NCBI GenBank assembly: GCA_037951105.1
Contig: JBAMJV010002944.1
Coordinates: forward strand, 185,500-249,499
From: Echinarachnius parma
Taxonomy: Eukaryota > Echinodermata > Echinoidea > Clypeasteroida > Echinarachniidae
Direction of reading: 5' to 3'
DNA: 64,000 nt
Every line of letters starts with the position of its first letter. The stretch's first letter is position 1. The notes under the pieces were generated by a model. The model saw only the letters and a program-made list of their open reading frames with translations. It ran no database searches and had not been told where the DNA came from. The position numbers and the translations under genes were made by a program. This document shows positions 1-12,700 of the stretch, piece after piece.

Positions 1-1516
1 ATAAAACAAAATAACAAGATCTTAACTCGTTTTGTATCTTTCAATCAACCAGAACAACTTGCTTTATTAGAATATTTTTTTAAAAGAATCAACAGGGACA
101 TAAGGTAAAAGTGACACAATGAACTTTTGAAAAGTTTGTTTTCTTTCTTTCTACAGTCATATTTACACCATTTGAATTCAGAATATGTAAGTACTAATGA
201 TAAACAAACAAGAGAAACTTTATACTTATGGCATGATTCCAATATGACATAAACATGTTCACTAATTTAAATACATTTTACAAAAAAAAAGTTATATAAT
301 CAGAGTAAGAAAAATAATACAGGACAAAATTATTAAGAATATTTGTTTTTCACATGTAACGACGCTAGTATCAAAGGTTCATAATTCATGTCAAGTCCAT
401 GATACAGTTTTAACAAGTTAAATATTTCACAACTCTAATGAAAAACTGGACATAAAGCACTTTGCAACTGTTTATATAGTAAATTTTAAAATACATGTAG
501 TTTCATTATCTTCAAATATGACACATTTTCAAAGTTAATTTTCTTCCTCACAAGCATAATACAGTTCTGTACTTAACATGAAAAAAGAGAACTTACAAAG
601 CATGTAAAATTAATAGACGTATGAAACAAATGTTGGCAATTCAGAAAACAAATTTAGAAAAATAATGATAAGTTACAGCTACGATCTTACCATTTGTTTG
701 GAGACTGTAGACCACCGCGAGACATTCTTCGAAGTTTCCAAGCAATCATCTGATCTCCAGTACTTTCGCAGCATCACACATTTATATATGCAACATTATG
801 ATTTCCCTGCCTTTTTTGCATTTTCATTTACTTTTAATACTCATATAAGATTATACATATTACACGTTTCTTCATTTCAACTAAAGGTACATATTAATTA
901 CATCTCAAAATGGGGTGTGAGAACTCTTTTGTCATAGCAAGCAAATCAGTACATACCGATACGGTTTAAATTATTACTTTTTCATCATTTTTTTATATAA
1001 ACAAACATGAGCAATAACAACAAGTTTCAACTACAAATAAATGTCATATTAAACATAACAGGGCAGCATGTAGTACATGATTTTTCATTTTCAAATGCAA
1101 AGAAAATATTATACTCATTGGCATAAAAAAATTGATTTCATACACAACAAATAACAGTTAATATGCGGAGAATAGATCCATGGAAAACTTGTTTTTCAAA
1201 CATACAAGATTGTCAAAATAAGCATAAATAGTTCAATGCAACGATGAAGGTGAATACGTTTCAGTCTATCTTCAAACATATACTAATAGCAAAGATTAAA
1301 TATCGATTTTAAAAGTTTTCCCATTTTTTGCAAATAATTTGTTAAAACAACGGACATGTAATAAATCATTCAAAATATATGCACGGTTTATAATATATGA
1401 AAGGTCAATTCAATGTCACATAATTTAAAGACAGAAAATAGTATACGTTTTTTCTTTTGCAAATATAAAACATAACTGGAATATTCATTTATCAATTTAA
1501 TTTAACAACAATTCAC
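1..1516. other. AT-rich non-coding stretch with one exon-like island
   Basis: Strongly AT-rich sequence without a supported gene. The only exon-like piece is on the minus strand at about 691-764: it has more GC than its surroundings and ends in a good donor (AAATG followed by gtaaga, splice at 690/691). It could be a small non-coding or coding exon of the FUBP transcript, or of a gene lying to the left, but I see no convincing acceptor and no known protein motif. Everything else here is featureless. Confidence 0.35.
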
Positions 1517-1583
1517 CTTCGGTTACTCCACATGGCCAGACCAGCTCTCTCCCCAAGTTGTGAAGCAACCTTTAAATTAAAGC

Positions 1584-1598
1584 TCACTGCACCTCCTT
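1584..1598 (-). CDS. Candidate terminal coding exon of the FUBP-like gene
   Basis: After exon 20 (phase 0, ...QTPPQ) the protein needs only a short end, as in vertebrate family members. Here a strong pyrimidine tract and acceptor (ccttttactttag) precede codons K-E-V-Q and a TGA, in the right phase. The exon could extend to 1517, where a donor-like GAAG/gtgaat stands, so the remainder would be 3' UTR. Other acceptor-like sites near 2405 (reading VTNVFGPN...) and near 2873 (reading LQPSQMEMN...) would also give short ends. The choice between them cannot be made from sequence alone. Confidence 0.3.
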   Translation of the reverse strand, partial: KEVQ

Positions 1599-2470
1599 CT
1601 AAAGTAAAAGGAAAAAACTTATCACAAAAAAATAATATATATAATAAATGCAGAAAAAATATACATACTGAGCATGTCATTCACTTTTACCCTTTGTATA
1701 AGATATCTCTGTTGCAAAGTAACCGTTTTTTTTTTTTCATTTTCAAACAATAAATCATGTACATTGATGCCCGTGATATTTACCAACACCCCATGAGAAA
1801 AATAGACAAAAAAATAATGGTACAACACTTTTAAGCCTAGAGATACGAGAACAAATGGTTTGCATATATACAAAACTACTTCATTTAATACACGTCACAC
1901 CGAAATAAGTATAAAGCTAATGGGAAAAAATCATTAGCTCTCGAGTACCATATATAAAGAGCTTATGTCATACATACAACCTACAGTTAAAACACTTATA
2001 AAACACATTTCCAAATATGGTAATTACTCAAATAACTTTCATTAACTAGTCTTACTTACCCTCAAAGTGGAAAAAGTGGGGACCATTACATCGTAACATC
2101 GACCAATATTTACAATTTTTATGTTACTAGCAAGACAAAGAGAATCTAACCGTCTAAAACCTAAGACTATGGAAATGTGTTTGAGCACAGAAAAAAAAAA
2201 ACTAACAGCAAGAAATATATATCGTTTTGTTGATGAATCTCAATCTAATTATATCAGCAATGCATACAATTACATAAGGGCGAAGTGACGGTGATATCGT
2301 GGTGTGTGTTCATTCATTCATTCATTCATATAACTGCTTCACTGACCCTGTGAATATACAAGAACATGAAAGAAAATGGATTGCAAAAGAGATTAGGCCC
2401 AAAGACGTTTGTCACCTGTAAATAAAAGCTTGTTAGCACATTCATGTATTTTTTATTATGAAGTAACAAA

Positions 2471-2840
2471 TTTTATTTTATTTAAAGAAATGGCGGAGCC
2501 ACTCAAATGTAGAACATTTACAATATACACTACATATTGTGGAATTTTGTTTTAAATATCTAATCAATTATTAACTAACTTCATCCTAGAGACCTTCACA
2601 CATAAATAAATTCATACATTTCTTTCATTCTCCTTCTACAAAACAAAAAATTTTACTTGAAGAAATGGCGGAGCCACTCAAATGTATAACATATTTACAA
2701 TATATACTACATATTGTGGAATTTTATATAAAATCAAGTATTAACTAACTTCATCCTAGAGACCTTCACACAGAAATAAATTAATGTTTCTTTAAATACT
2801 GTTCATACATTTCTTTCATTATCCTACAACAACAAAAAAT
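2471..2840. repeat. Tandem duplication, about 180 bp x 2
   Basis: Two head-to-tail copies, each starting near the words aatggcggagccactcaaat (about 2488 and 2663) and running through a shared stretch about an attaactaacttcatcctag block to ttctttcattctcc. The copies differ by small indels. They sit in otherwise AT-rich non-coding DNA left of the last placed FUBP exon. No coding signal. Confidence 0.8.
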
Positions 2841-3839
2841 GGTTTCAATATTCATTTCCATCTGGCTGGGCTGCAGCTAATCCACATACTGATAGTCGGG
2901 CTTAAAATTTCATTCACAAGTAAAACAATCTCATTAAGGAAAAAGAAAAGAATCACATACACGCACACACATAACACATTCAAACAATCATACATTTAAA
3001 ATATAGGATATCCAGGACTACCACATTGAAACAATCGTATATTGAAAATATTTGTAGGAAATTCATGAATATTCTGCAATGGGAACACACCACCCTACCT
3101 CCAACCACATGAAAACTAAACAATTAAGAATCAAGATGTTATTTGGTAAATATTACGGATCCTAGGTTTTGATCAAAATTTTCCCAGAATTCTCAATTTT
3201 TTTATGACAATTCATATTTCATTGTTAAAGGGAATGTCATTAACACCACCTGATTAAAAACCACATTTTTTGTATTCCTTCTGTAATAAGAAAATGCATG
3301 TGCCTAAACCAAACACATACATGGAAGACCAATTGTTTAAAAACAAAATAATCACTTTTTAAATAAATTTATCCCATATATTGTTACAAAAGAATGTAGA
3401 TTATCAAGGAAAATCAAGAAAACGATGAATAGGGCACCTCAGCAAAAATATATACAAATACAAGTTCTTTAAATAAGTTTGGTTTAGTCAAGCTTTGTTG
3501 TAGGTCAATAGTCAAAGTCCAGTCTGTATGACAATAGGTCACTCTCAAATACGGTCAAAAGATGCATTCAATTGCGAGTATGAGTTCCAGATTCTTTGTG
3601 TTTTTTCCATGGGGGTTGTTGTTCACTTTGTTATGGTAGCAAGTGTTTTATGGTGTAGTTGAAAGATTTTGAATAATGCAAGTGTGGAATAAGGTGAAAT
3701 AATAGTGTGACATCTGGATAGAAAATGAATAGGTAGTGCGTTATTTATTTTTAACTCAAGTTTCTCTTTTATTTCAGTCTGTCAATGTCAGTAGGATAAA
3801 TTTTCATAAGACAATCATAAATGATTTGATATCATACTC

Positions 3840-4177
3840 CGGGCTCGACACTAACATTGCCCCCGGGGCCAGTAAAATTTTACTTCGGGCAGGGAAAATG
3901 TATCCAAGTTATATTTGGGTGGCTCAAATGGGCAAGCTTTTAAAATTGACCGACAGAATGAGAAAATATGATATGTACCATGCCCAGCCTCACCCATAAT
4001 GGCAGTTTTTATTGTCAGTGTTAAGGGAGTAAAAATTTGAATGGTTGACAGTTAAGTTTACAAATGAAATGTGTGATACTTAGATCCAGTAAATTGTTCC
4101 TTCTGTCCACAAAATGATTAATTGCTGGTAACTTTATTTTACTGGCCCACTAGCCAAAAATGTTAGTCTGGAGCCCT
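3840..4177. mobile_element. hAT-like MITE, GGGCTCGACAC family
   Basis: Starts GGGCTCGACACTAACATT and ends in the imperfect inverted form AATGTTAGTCTGGAGCCC. Both ends carry the family's characteristic 'ggggccagtaaaatttta' / 'ttttactggccca' words. Better preserved relatives at 25726-26050 and 35269-35611 have 7-bp target duplications. No transposase. Confidence 0.7.
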
Positions 4178-4258
4178 GATAAAATGCAAGGGGAGTCCAA
4201 CCCTCCAAATCAGCCGACCAAAATTCTGAGATAAAAAGAACTTTCCGTTGATCTTGTC

Positions 4259-4615
4259 TAAAGGGATCTAGTAACTATGGGGACATATGCAAACAGATGT
4301 AGGATTGATAAATGTGTATTTACGTGATCTGAAATGTCCACCGAGTAATGTGTGAAAATTCCATGGTTAATGAATTTCATATCATGAAATATTAATGAGC
4401 GAAAATGCAAGGTGCCATTTGCAAACTCTTTGCAATAACTTTGTACACATTTGAAACAATCCCAGGGAGACTTTCAAATTCAAACGACAAAGACATTTTG
4501 AAAAAATAACTTGTTCCATAATGGTAATATGAATACGAGGTATGTACAAAGAGCTAATGAAGTGTTACAAGTTTTAAGTAAGTTGTGTTGATTTTATCGT
4601 TACTAGATCCCTTTA
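4259..4615. mobile_element. MITE with TAAAGGGATCTAGTAAC ends
   Basis: Terminal inverted repeat TAAAGGGATCTAGTAAC at the left and GTTACTAGATCCCTTTA at the right, 357 bp apart end to end, no coding capacity. The same terminal word reappears at 24195 in a FUBP intron (only one end recognised there), so this is a dispersed family. Confidence 0.75.
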
Positions 4616-7600
4616 ACAATAAACCTGATGTCCATAGTCAGGATACAAATGCAGATTTTATCACAAATTCCAGCAGAAAAGAGAGGCCTGCTTCAAAGGA
4701 GGGTTGGAATACCCTCCAGTAAAGCATCAACATGGAAAAAGTCATAACTTTCAAAATGATTTCATGTATACTGACAGAACGCAAGGAAATATTCATAATT
4801 TTTAGCATTTCACATAAAGAAATGGTAAAAGTATCTTGCAAAATTGTAATTCCAATAAATTACACAAATTCAGCAGGACAACAGAACTTTAAATGAAGAA
4901 TTTGGATACCAATGCACTAAAAAAAAAAAGGGCAAAATTCAACATTTTGAAAAATGTATTGGGGAATTTCATTGGGAGCAAGTCATTAAAATATAACATA
5001 AATCTAAGTAGCATCACGATTGGTTTTAAATCAAATTAAGGGTTCACATTTAATCCAGATCTGAATTCTTAAGTTGGGGTCTTGGGGACTGTTTGAACAT
5101 GGTCACTTAAATCTGGCTCCCTGGTTCAAATAAAGAGATTTGAATCAATTACATAATTAGAGAACTAACCGAAAACATAATACAAAAATATATTAGAGAG
5201 AGGAAGAGATAGAGATGCAAGTGTTGTAATATTTCATGATTGCACCCAGATAATTTAAAACAGTTTTGTATTTCATGGGCAAATTAATGTACTAATATAG
5301 AACTAGTACAAAATATGCACTTCATAGTTTTTAAACGATTGCTTAAATTCAAGGACAAAGGCATCCGCATGCACATATCGTTTCGCTAAAATGTAAGATC
5401 GAGAATTAGTCGTCTAGTTCCAAGATTTTGGGACAATTCATGGCTCAAGTGGATTTTTTATTAATCATTATTCTATACTAAATAAATTGCATATTTAATT
5501 GACAATGAAGCACACACAAAAAAAGCTCAAATATGACTCCTGTCTCAAATCATATTCATGTATCAATATTCAATATCATCTAATATATCTAAGATATGCA
5601 ACATGTATTTTAGTTTGTTATAAAAGAGTGGTATATATTGTAAGGGAAATAATACTGATATTAAATAGCATTTTAATTGTAAAAAATCAGTAAAGAATGG
5701 AATTTCATGTCATACAGAAAATCATAATTGTCATTGCAATATGATCATGATTCTTTACGTCAGTTCATAAAACATTATGGACAACGGAATAATGGCAGAT
5801 TTCATACCAAAAAAAATAAGAACTGGTAAATCTGACAAGAAAATTGTTCAGCATTCAATGATCTGTATTCTTAGCATATTATTTGGGCAATTTCATTTAA
5901 TATATCGATTGGAACATTCAATAAGTCAATTGAACATGATATAATTTTGAATATTTCTTCAGGATACATATACCCACCGACTGAGACGGGACAATAACAT
6001 TGTTCTGCATTCAGAGATCTCTGCGAATTTGGGAAATTTAAATCAGTATATCGATAGGAACATTCAATAAGTCAATTGAACATGTCATATTTGTTTTATT
6101 TGTTCAGGATACATATACCCACCGACCGAGACGGGACGACCGAACTCCGGACAAGATTTGAAGGGAAAGGCCTGTATGGAAAACTCCACAATTTATAAAA
6201 GAAAGCCACATTTTCTTTTTCAAAAATACTTCAAAATCAAATTAAATCTCATAAAATGGACGGAGGTATCAAAATAGCATCATTCATGAAATAACAATTT
6301 CACATATATGCAAGACAAAGATAATCATCAAGGGAGCATTATCAAAATAGCATAATGAAATAAAGTAATCATGTTCAATTTAAAATGTAATAAATATGTT
6401 GCATATATAGTGAATGTTTATTGAAGCATGTTATATGAATGGACACTTGTTTAGAATCAGTTTCAGAAGATGCAATGGTATTTAGTGTTAGTATCCCACG
6501 AATAAGTGTAAAAAGTTTCATTTTTTATAATAAATTATACTTTGTAACGTATTCATAAATTTGATAAAGTAGAGAGTAGTTGTGTAATTGTGACTTTATG
6601 ACATTTCTAATCGCACAAAAATGTTCTGAAAATTGTAATATGACATTTTTCTAACATGAAAATATATTAATGAGAGTACATCTTCAAAATATGTAATACT
6701 GAAATATTATAGATAGGAATTATCAATTATGCGGTCAGTAGGAAATTCCCACAAGAAAGGGGACTTAAAGAGGTTATTATCCAAGAGAAAGATGTCACAA
6801 AGGACAGACATAAAAGTACTATAAAGAAAATTGCATAAATACTAGTGCCGTGTTATTCTGTTTATTTCACTAAACGTTCAAATGTAAACAAATATTAAAA
6901 ACATTTTAACGTTATAATTTAGTAGACTTTATGACTCGGCACTAATAAATACAAAGCTCACTTCTGTGCTACGAATGTTACATACAGAGTCATGTTTTGT
7001 TTTTGTTTTCTTCCAAATATACTTAAAAATCAAATTAAATCTCTGAAATGGAGCATCATTAAAAACAAAAAATTTAAATATCAATTGTAGAGCACCCTTG
7101 AATATTCAGGTTGGTGAGATTTGAACAATGTGCATGCTAGCAAGTTTTACATTAGGTAACAATTCAAATAAATTATTTACCTAATTCCTTATATCAACAA
7201 ATGACAACAGTGCAAATTTAGTTTTCAACAATTTATCAATTATATGGCTAACTAATTTTCATTTGAATGTCTACAATAAATAAAAGCATACATGTAGCTC
7301 ATTTACTCATATAGATAACAAGTCATTTTATCAAAATTTGAATGTTGGGTCATGGAATTAATCTGACATGCATAAATCATCTTGCACTATAGCCATATAA
7401 TCAGAAGTGGTCAAAAGTTAAAATTCTCATGCATTTATTGGCTTTTCAATATTTCATTAGGTCAAGCCATATTAACTGTAACGTGAACTTTGAGTGTAAC
7501 AATAAATTATTTTTTAGAACAGATTAAATTCTCTATTAAAATAAATATGAGCAATACATCAGAAATAGAGTTTGTTCTAACATTCATTTATTATGAAAAT

Positions 7601-8352
7601 AAAAAATATATTTGTTTAAATTTTAACTTTGACTTACATTTTTAAAATAAGACTTGATATTGATTTAATCAGGCAGTTAATGTTCAAATCTTACCTTTGC
7701 AGAATCATCCTTTAAACGTGAAAGGGGAATCCTTCAACAATTTTGCAACCACTATGCAAATAGAGCAATACATTTCAGAGCTTACTTGAAGTCACTAATA
7801 CATAAATGCATCAAAGCTGTAAATATTATTTAGTGTTTCATTGCATTACAAACTGCAATGATATGCAAGTCATCTGGTAAATTTCCTTGTATAAAATAGG
7901 CATCATAAATAAATAAATAAATAGTCAAAGGATGACAAGTCAATGGCAATATAATTGCAGTCAATGGTATAAAGAAGGAAATCAATAAAGTATGTCATTC
8001 TGATAAATTAAAGCACATCATGGAAGATCTCCGAGGTGAAATCCCATGAAAAAGCAAGCATATCAATTGAAATGTTCCGATAAATAAAATGATCCGACAT
8101 CAACATATGAAAAATATAAACAAATATGGACATCCCTGCTCCTTTCCCCCAAAAAATATTTTTCTTCAGCATCTAAATTGTTTTCGATGAAAACCAAAAC
8201 TTGAATCTAGAGGACAGCCTATCCGCATACTCAGTTAAGATCACAGAACAAAAATGCATCTTTTATAATCATTCACACATGACATGCTACAATATCTTTC
8301 CTCAGAACACGCCAAGTAATCAACATTATCTCTCTCTCTCCCCTTTTCTCAT
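4616..8352. other. AT-rich non-coding stretch
   Basis: No gene recognised on either strand. Apart from the duplication at 5890-6140 it holds only short A/T-rich microsatellites (for example aaataaataaataaatag near 7906). It could be 3' UTR, intron before an unplaced last exon, or intergenic DNA of the FUBP gene. Confidence 0.5.
5890..6140. repeat. Local direct duplication, about 100 bp x 2
   Basis: The string from tatatcgattggaacattca to ggatacatatacccaccgac and gagacgggac occurs at about 5902-5994 and again at about 6052-6138, with about 60 bp between. The conserved GC-containing tail stands out in AT-rich surroundings. Function unknown; no coding frame is conserved. Confidence 0.75.
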
Positions 8353-8358
8353 AGCATG

Positions 8359-8685
8359 CAGAGCTGCCAACCTCTAGAACATGAAATCAGTACTCTCAAG
8401 GCTCAAAATCAGTAATTTGGGGAAGAAATCAGTAATTTCCTATGCGGCTCTATGTTAGTGAAACGGTTACACGACGGTTAACCGACCGTCATCGGCAAAA
8501 ACGTTTAGCAGAACGGGTAACCGGAATTTTTTTTTTTTAAATGGCACGTTGAACCCTGTTAATCTATTGCTAAAGTGTATTTATTATTTTTTTTTCCCGT
8601 AATTTTTAAGCGGCATTCCGTACTCCCGTAATGGTTGTCAATTTCCGTACCAATTACGGAAAATCCGAACTAGTTGGCAGCTCTG
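8359..8685. mobile_element. MITE with CAGAGCTGCCAAC inverted ends
   Basis: Left end CAGAGCTGCCAAC, right end GTTGGCAGCTCTG, exact inverted repeats of 13 bp. The element is flanked by the direct repeat AGCATG (8353-8358 and 8686-8691). The CAG start is hAT-like, but the visible target duplication is 6 bp rather than the usual 8. The inside repeats 'aatcagta' and 'ccgtaat' words and has no coding capacity. Confidence 0.8.
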
Positions 8686-9004
8686 AGCATGGAACCTGTT
8701 CCTCAATGCAAACCCAATTTTGTTACTCCAACCCTAATCCTACACACATCAAACATTACAATATTTATTTTTTACTTATATCAAGCACTATCATTAATTA
8801 ATTTGTATTTGCATAGTGAGGAATCAGATCTTGTAGAATTAACTTGTTAAATAAATATATATAAATGCAATTAAGTAATGATCCTTGTCAACTCATGTAC
8901 TGAAGCAGCTAGATCTGACAATTCAGATTAAGGTTTGATTTTCAAAATTTGAATGTCACCAAATACAACTTCCCCTTCAAATTCTGAACAATTTGACTTT
9001 GGTA

Positions 9005-9223
9005 TATAGAGTACCGAAGTGTGACGTCAGAGCTATTCATTGCCATGGGTGATGGTTCTAAACAATGTCAGGCAAGCAATGAATTGGTTGATCTAGCGGT
9101 TGCTAAGAAGGCATTCGTCCAGCTCCAACCCACTGCCACAGGCCAGTATGAAAGGAAAAGTTGTTTAGAACCATTACTATGCCATAACAAAAGCATGTGA
9201 CGTCACTACTTCGGTACTCTATA
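9005..9223. mobile_element. MITE with TATAGAGTACCGAAGT ends
   Basis: About 25 bp of inverted terminal repeat: TATAGAGTACCGAAGT followed by GTGACGTCA at the left, TGACGTCAC followed by ACTTCGGTACTCTATA at the right, 219 bp overall. Two inner arms (gatggttctaaacaa and ttgtttagaaccat) are also inverted. Likely a TA-targeting family; no transposase. Confidence 0.8.
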
Positions 9224-9310
9224 GCATGCATTGCATTCTCTGAAGACTCTAGCCAGAGTATTTACATGATAAGTATTGGGCCCCGATGAAGAAAGGACTC
9301 GCAATCGATT

Positions 9311-9422
9311 GTAAAGTTGTAATTGCAAGTTAGAAAAGTTGTGCATTTGAAACAATCAGATATGCGCATTTAGTCACGTGATCGGATTTACAATTAATCG
9401 CAACTTTTACAATCGATTGTAT
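9311..9422. repeat. Short inverted-repeat element
   Basis: caatcgattgtaaagttg at the left is matched by caacttttacaatcgattg at the right, so the 112-bp segment can fold back. No target duplication was recognised. It lies 160 bp left of FUBP exon 20. Confidence 0.55.
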
Positions 9423-9585
9423 CTATCTGCAACAGATAGCCCAGGTCAATACAATACAATTGCTGACAAGGATCAGACTTATTGTGTTAACATGACAAGA
9501 TTTCTTTTGTTTATATTTTAAGATTGTATTTTAAAAATCTTTAGTCATGTTTAGTCCCACACATGCATTTTTATGTCCGACTTAC

Positions 9586-9713
9586 CTGTGGGGGTGTCTG
9601 GCCCTGGCCCTGCTGGTTCATGTACATAGCCTGCTGGTGCTGGAAGTAGTCCATCCACTGCTTAGAGTAGTCCTGGACGCCTTGCTGACCGGCTGCAGCT
9701 GCCTGACCACCGG
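9586..9713 (-). CDS. FUBP1: FUBP exon 20: Tyr/Gln-rich C-terminal motif
   Basis: Acceptor ccctacag, donor CCACAG/gtaagt. Enters in phase 1, leaves in phase 0. Encodes [10 protein letters not shown], then [20 protein letters not shown] and a Gln/Gly tail ending QTPPQ. The D-Y-x3-W-x2-Y pattern matches the last aromatic motif of vertebrate FUBPs, which lies near the C-terminus, so only a few codons should follow. Confidence 0.92.
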
Positions 9714-12700
9714 CTGTAGGGTGGGGAAGAGGGGGTCACAGTCATTGCATGTAATCCCACACACGTCTTTTTATGTCATTATTATCCAATGTCAGAATTG
9801 TGTGTAGCTTAGTCCCACACACGTCTTTTCATGTCATTATCATATAGTCCCATAAATGTCTATCCTCAACAATAAATATGCATGTAGTCCTGTAAATGTC
9901 TCTAAATTTCAATACTGGATGTAGTCCCACACATGTCTATCCGTGTCAATACTGGATAAAGAGAGTCCCATACATGTCTATCCACTTCAATATTGGATGT
10001 AGTCCCATACATGTCTATCCATGTCAATACTGGATATAGAGAGTCCCATACATGTCTATCCACTTCAATATTGGATGTAGTCCCATACATGTATATCCAT
10101 GTCAATACTGGATATAGAAAGTCCCATACATGTCTATCCATGTCAATACTGGATATAGAGAGTCCAATACATGTCTATCCACTTCAATATTGGATGTAGT
10201 CCCATACATGTCTATCCATGTCAATACTGGATATAGAGAGTCCAATACATGTCTATCCACTTCAATATTGGATGTAGTCCCACACATTCTATCCATGTCA
10301 ATACTGGATATACAGAGTCCCATACATGTCTATCCGTGTCAATACTGGATATAGAGAGTCCAATACATGTCTATCCACTTCAATATTGGATGTAGTACCA
10401 TACATGTCTATCCGTGTCAATACAAGATATATTCCCATAAATGTCTAGATCGAGCTAGTCCCATATGTGTCTACATCACTACTGCATGTATGTCTATCCG
10501 TGTCAATACAGGATATATTCCCATAAATGTCTAGATCGAGCTAGTCCCATATGTGTCTACATCAATACTGCATGTGGTCCCATACACGCACATCCATAAT
10601 TATTGCACATGGTCCCACATGATCCATGTAAATATGTTTATCAATTACATGTAACAATAATAATACAATGACGATAGTGATAACAATAATACAAATAACA
10701 ATAATAATAATAATAGCCACTTGTCGTGACTTTTCATGTTTGATCTCTTCATGAAAATGATGTTGAATGCTTGGTTCGAGTATTCAACCTCATTCACATG
10801 GATCATAATTACATATAGAAGTCTTTCAAAATGTCTACCTTTCAGCAACATTAGAAACTTAACAAGGTTGGACAATTGAGATTGTACAATTAATTCAAAA
10901 ACTAAATCCAGGAAATGCTGAATATATCAAATTTAATACATTTTAATTTCAGACATTCTGTTGTTAATCACTATTCCTAGAAACAGAATTCATCTCAAGA
11001 ATCAAATTCAACAAGTTTTATTGTCATATTCGCCCAACCAAATGTATCTTGAGACCTAATAAGAAAAAACAGACGGAGCAATAAAATCAAAGATCCTTCA
11101 GTCACTGGTAACAGCAACTCTGAGGTAATGGTCGGGCAACCTTTAGGAAGAAGACAAAGCACACAAGAATCAATCCATAAATTTGCAAAGCATGACAAGA
11201 TCAAGATGTGAATGATTTTTTTTAAAGCATTGGTTTTCTTCTACTTTCTTTGCAATTCAAACAACAGAAATCATTTCATAGAATAAGGCAAAGGGGGGTT
11301 GAAGATATATAAAAGAACACTTGTATCTTAGTTAATGGTATGAGTTGTATTATAGCACACGTGAAAATGAACTTGTTGGAGTTCTGGGAGTTGTACTATC
11401 ATCTGTGGGAATTTGAATATGAATGTTGTGTACAATATTCTTCCAGGAAATTTTCATCCCATAATCCTGAATCTCTGCTAGCTTAGATGCCAACTAGTCC
11501 TCTGTTGGATGGTAAGACATAGTTCACTTTAAAGTCATTCCAACTTCAAATTTTCGGAAGTGAGCACAGGGCAGCACCATGTCTCCAGAACCAGGGGGTG
11601 TTTCACAAAGGTTCAAAGTTGAACTCAACTCCAAGTTGGACCTAAATATAATGAAACCATTTGTTTCTATTTGATATTATCTAGGAACCTTGAAGTTATT
11701 GATATAAATTTTTGTTGAAAGTTTTAAATATTTGTTTTATTCCAAGGCTACAAACAGCGTTCCATAATTGTTAGGTCCAACTTACGAGTTAAGTTCAACT
11801 TGGGATCTTTGTGAAACACCCCACAGGTAGAATTGCGCGTGAGCACCACACTAGCCCAACTCTTCAGCCAATGCTTGAAACGAGAACAGGCCTGCTTGCC
11901 TGGGACCACTCAAAATCAGGTCGGCCACCAAAACTTCATCAATGCTAAGTTTTACTGGGCCACAAGTAAAATAGGTTAAATTCTAGCATTGCTTCAGTGT
12001 ATGTACGATACAGAGCGCGAAGAGTGCGTATATGGCATGGCCTCCCCATTCTCTCTGTCAAAGGCGCCCCTCTGGCTTGATGATAGTCTCTTTCAGGGTT
12101 GGACCAATGTCATTCCGCATTACATCTCTGAGCACTATCAGGGAAAATTTGTTAATCAAGATGAAAAGGCCTGCCTTGGTTAAAAACAGATCAGGTCTTT
12201 GTGGTGTTGATTAGAACATCAATTTCCACTGTAGAGCACAAGAATGTACTTTGGAATGCAATTAGGAGAATACTAGACGAGTTCACTATTCAAGTTTCAT
12301 GCACATCCTACTAACAAGGATAGTTCCTAGCAACACGAAAGCGTGCCAGAGTTTTGTCAAATGTAGCAAGCCATGAATACATGTGTGCAATGTAGAATCT
12401 AAGTATTTTTTTTTTCCTATTAAAAATAACTTTCTCCAATGTTATTAAACTGATCTGTTGGCCTAACCCTAATTAACAATTTGTCTTCTTAGTCGTCATC
12501 TAAGCCCTAGTATCAGCCACGTGCCTGGTCGGCAACTAAGCTAGCAAGATTTCAAGACTATGGACCCAGGTGTTCATATTCGTGTGAGTAGAGTTGATTC
12601 GTATCTGAAGATTGATGAAAAGGAGGGGACTACATTCTCTTTTTCTTCTCGAAAGCTTCTTCCTTAAAGTTGCCCATGACCTAACAATCCCCTCCGAGCT

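Noticed and set aside
9902-10354. Overlapping open frames on both strands near 10 kb
   Set aside because: Produced by the 39-bp minisatellite; the peptides are simple repeats of [12 protein letters not shown]-type words.
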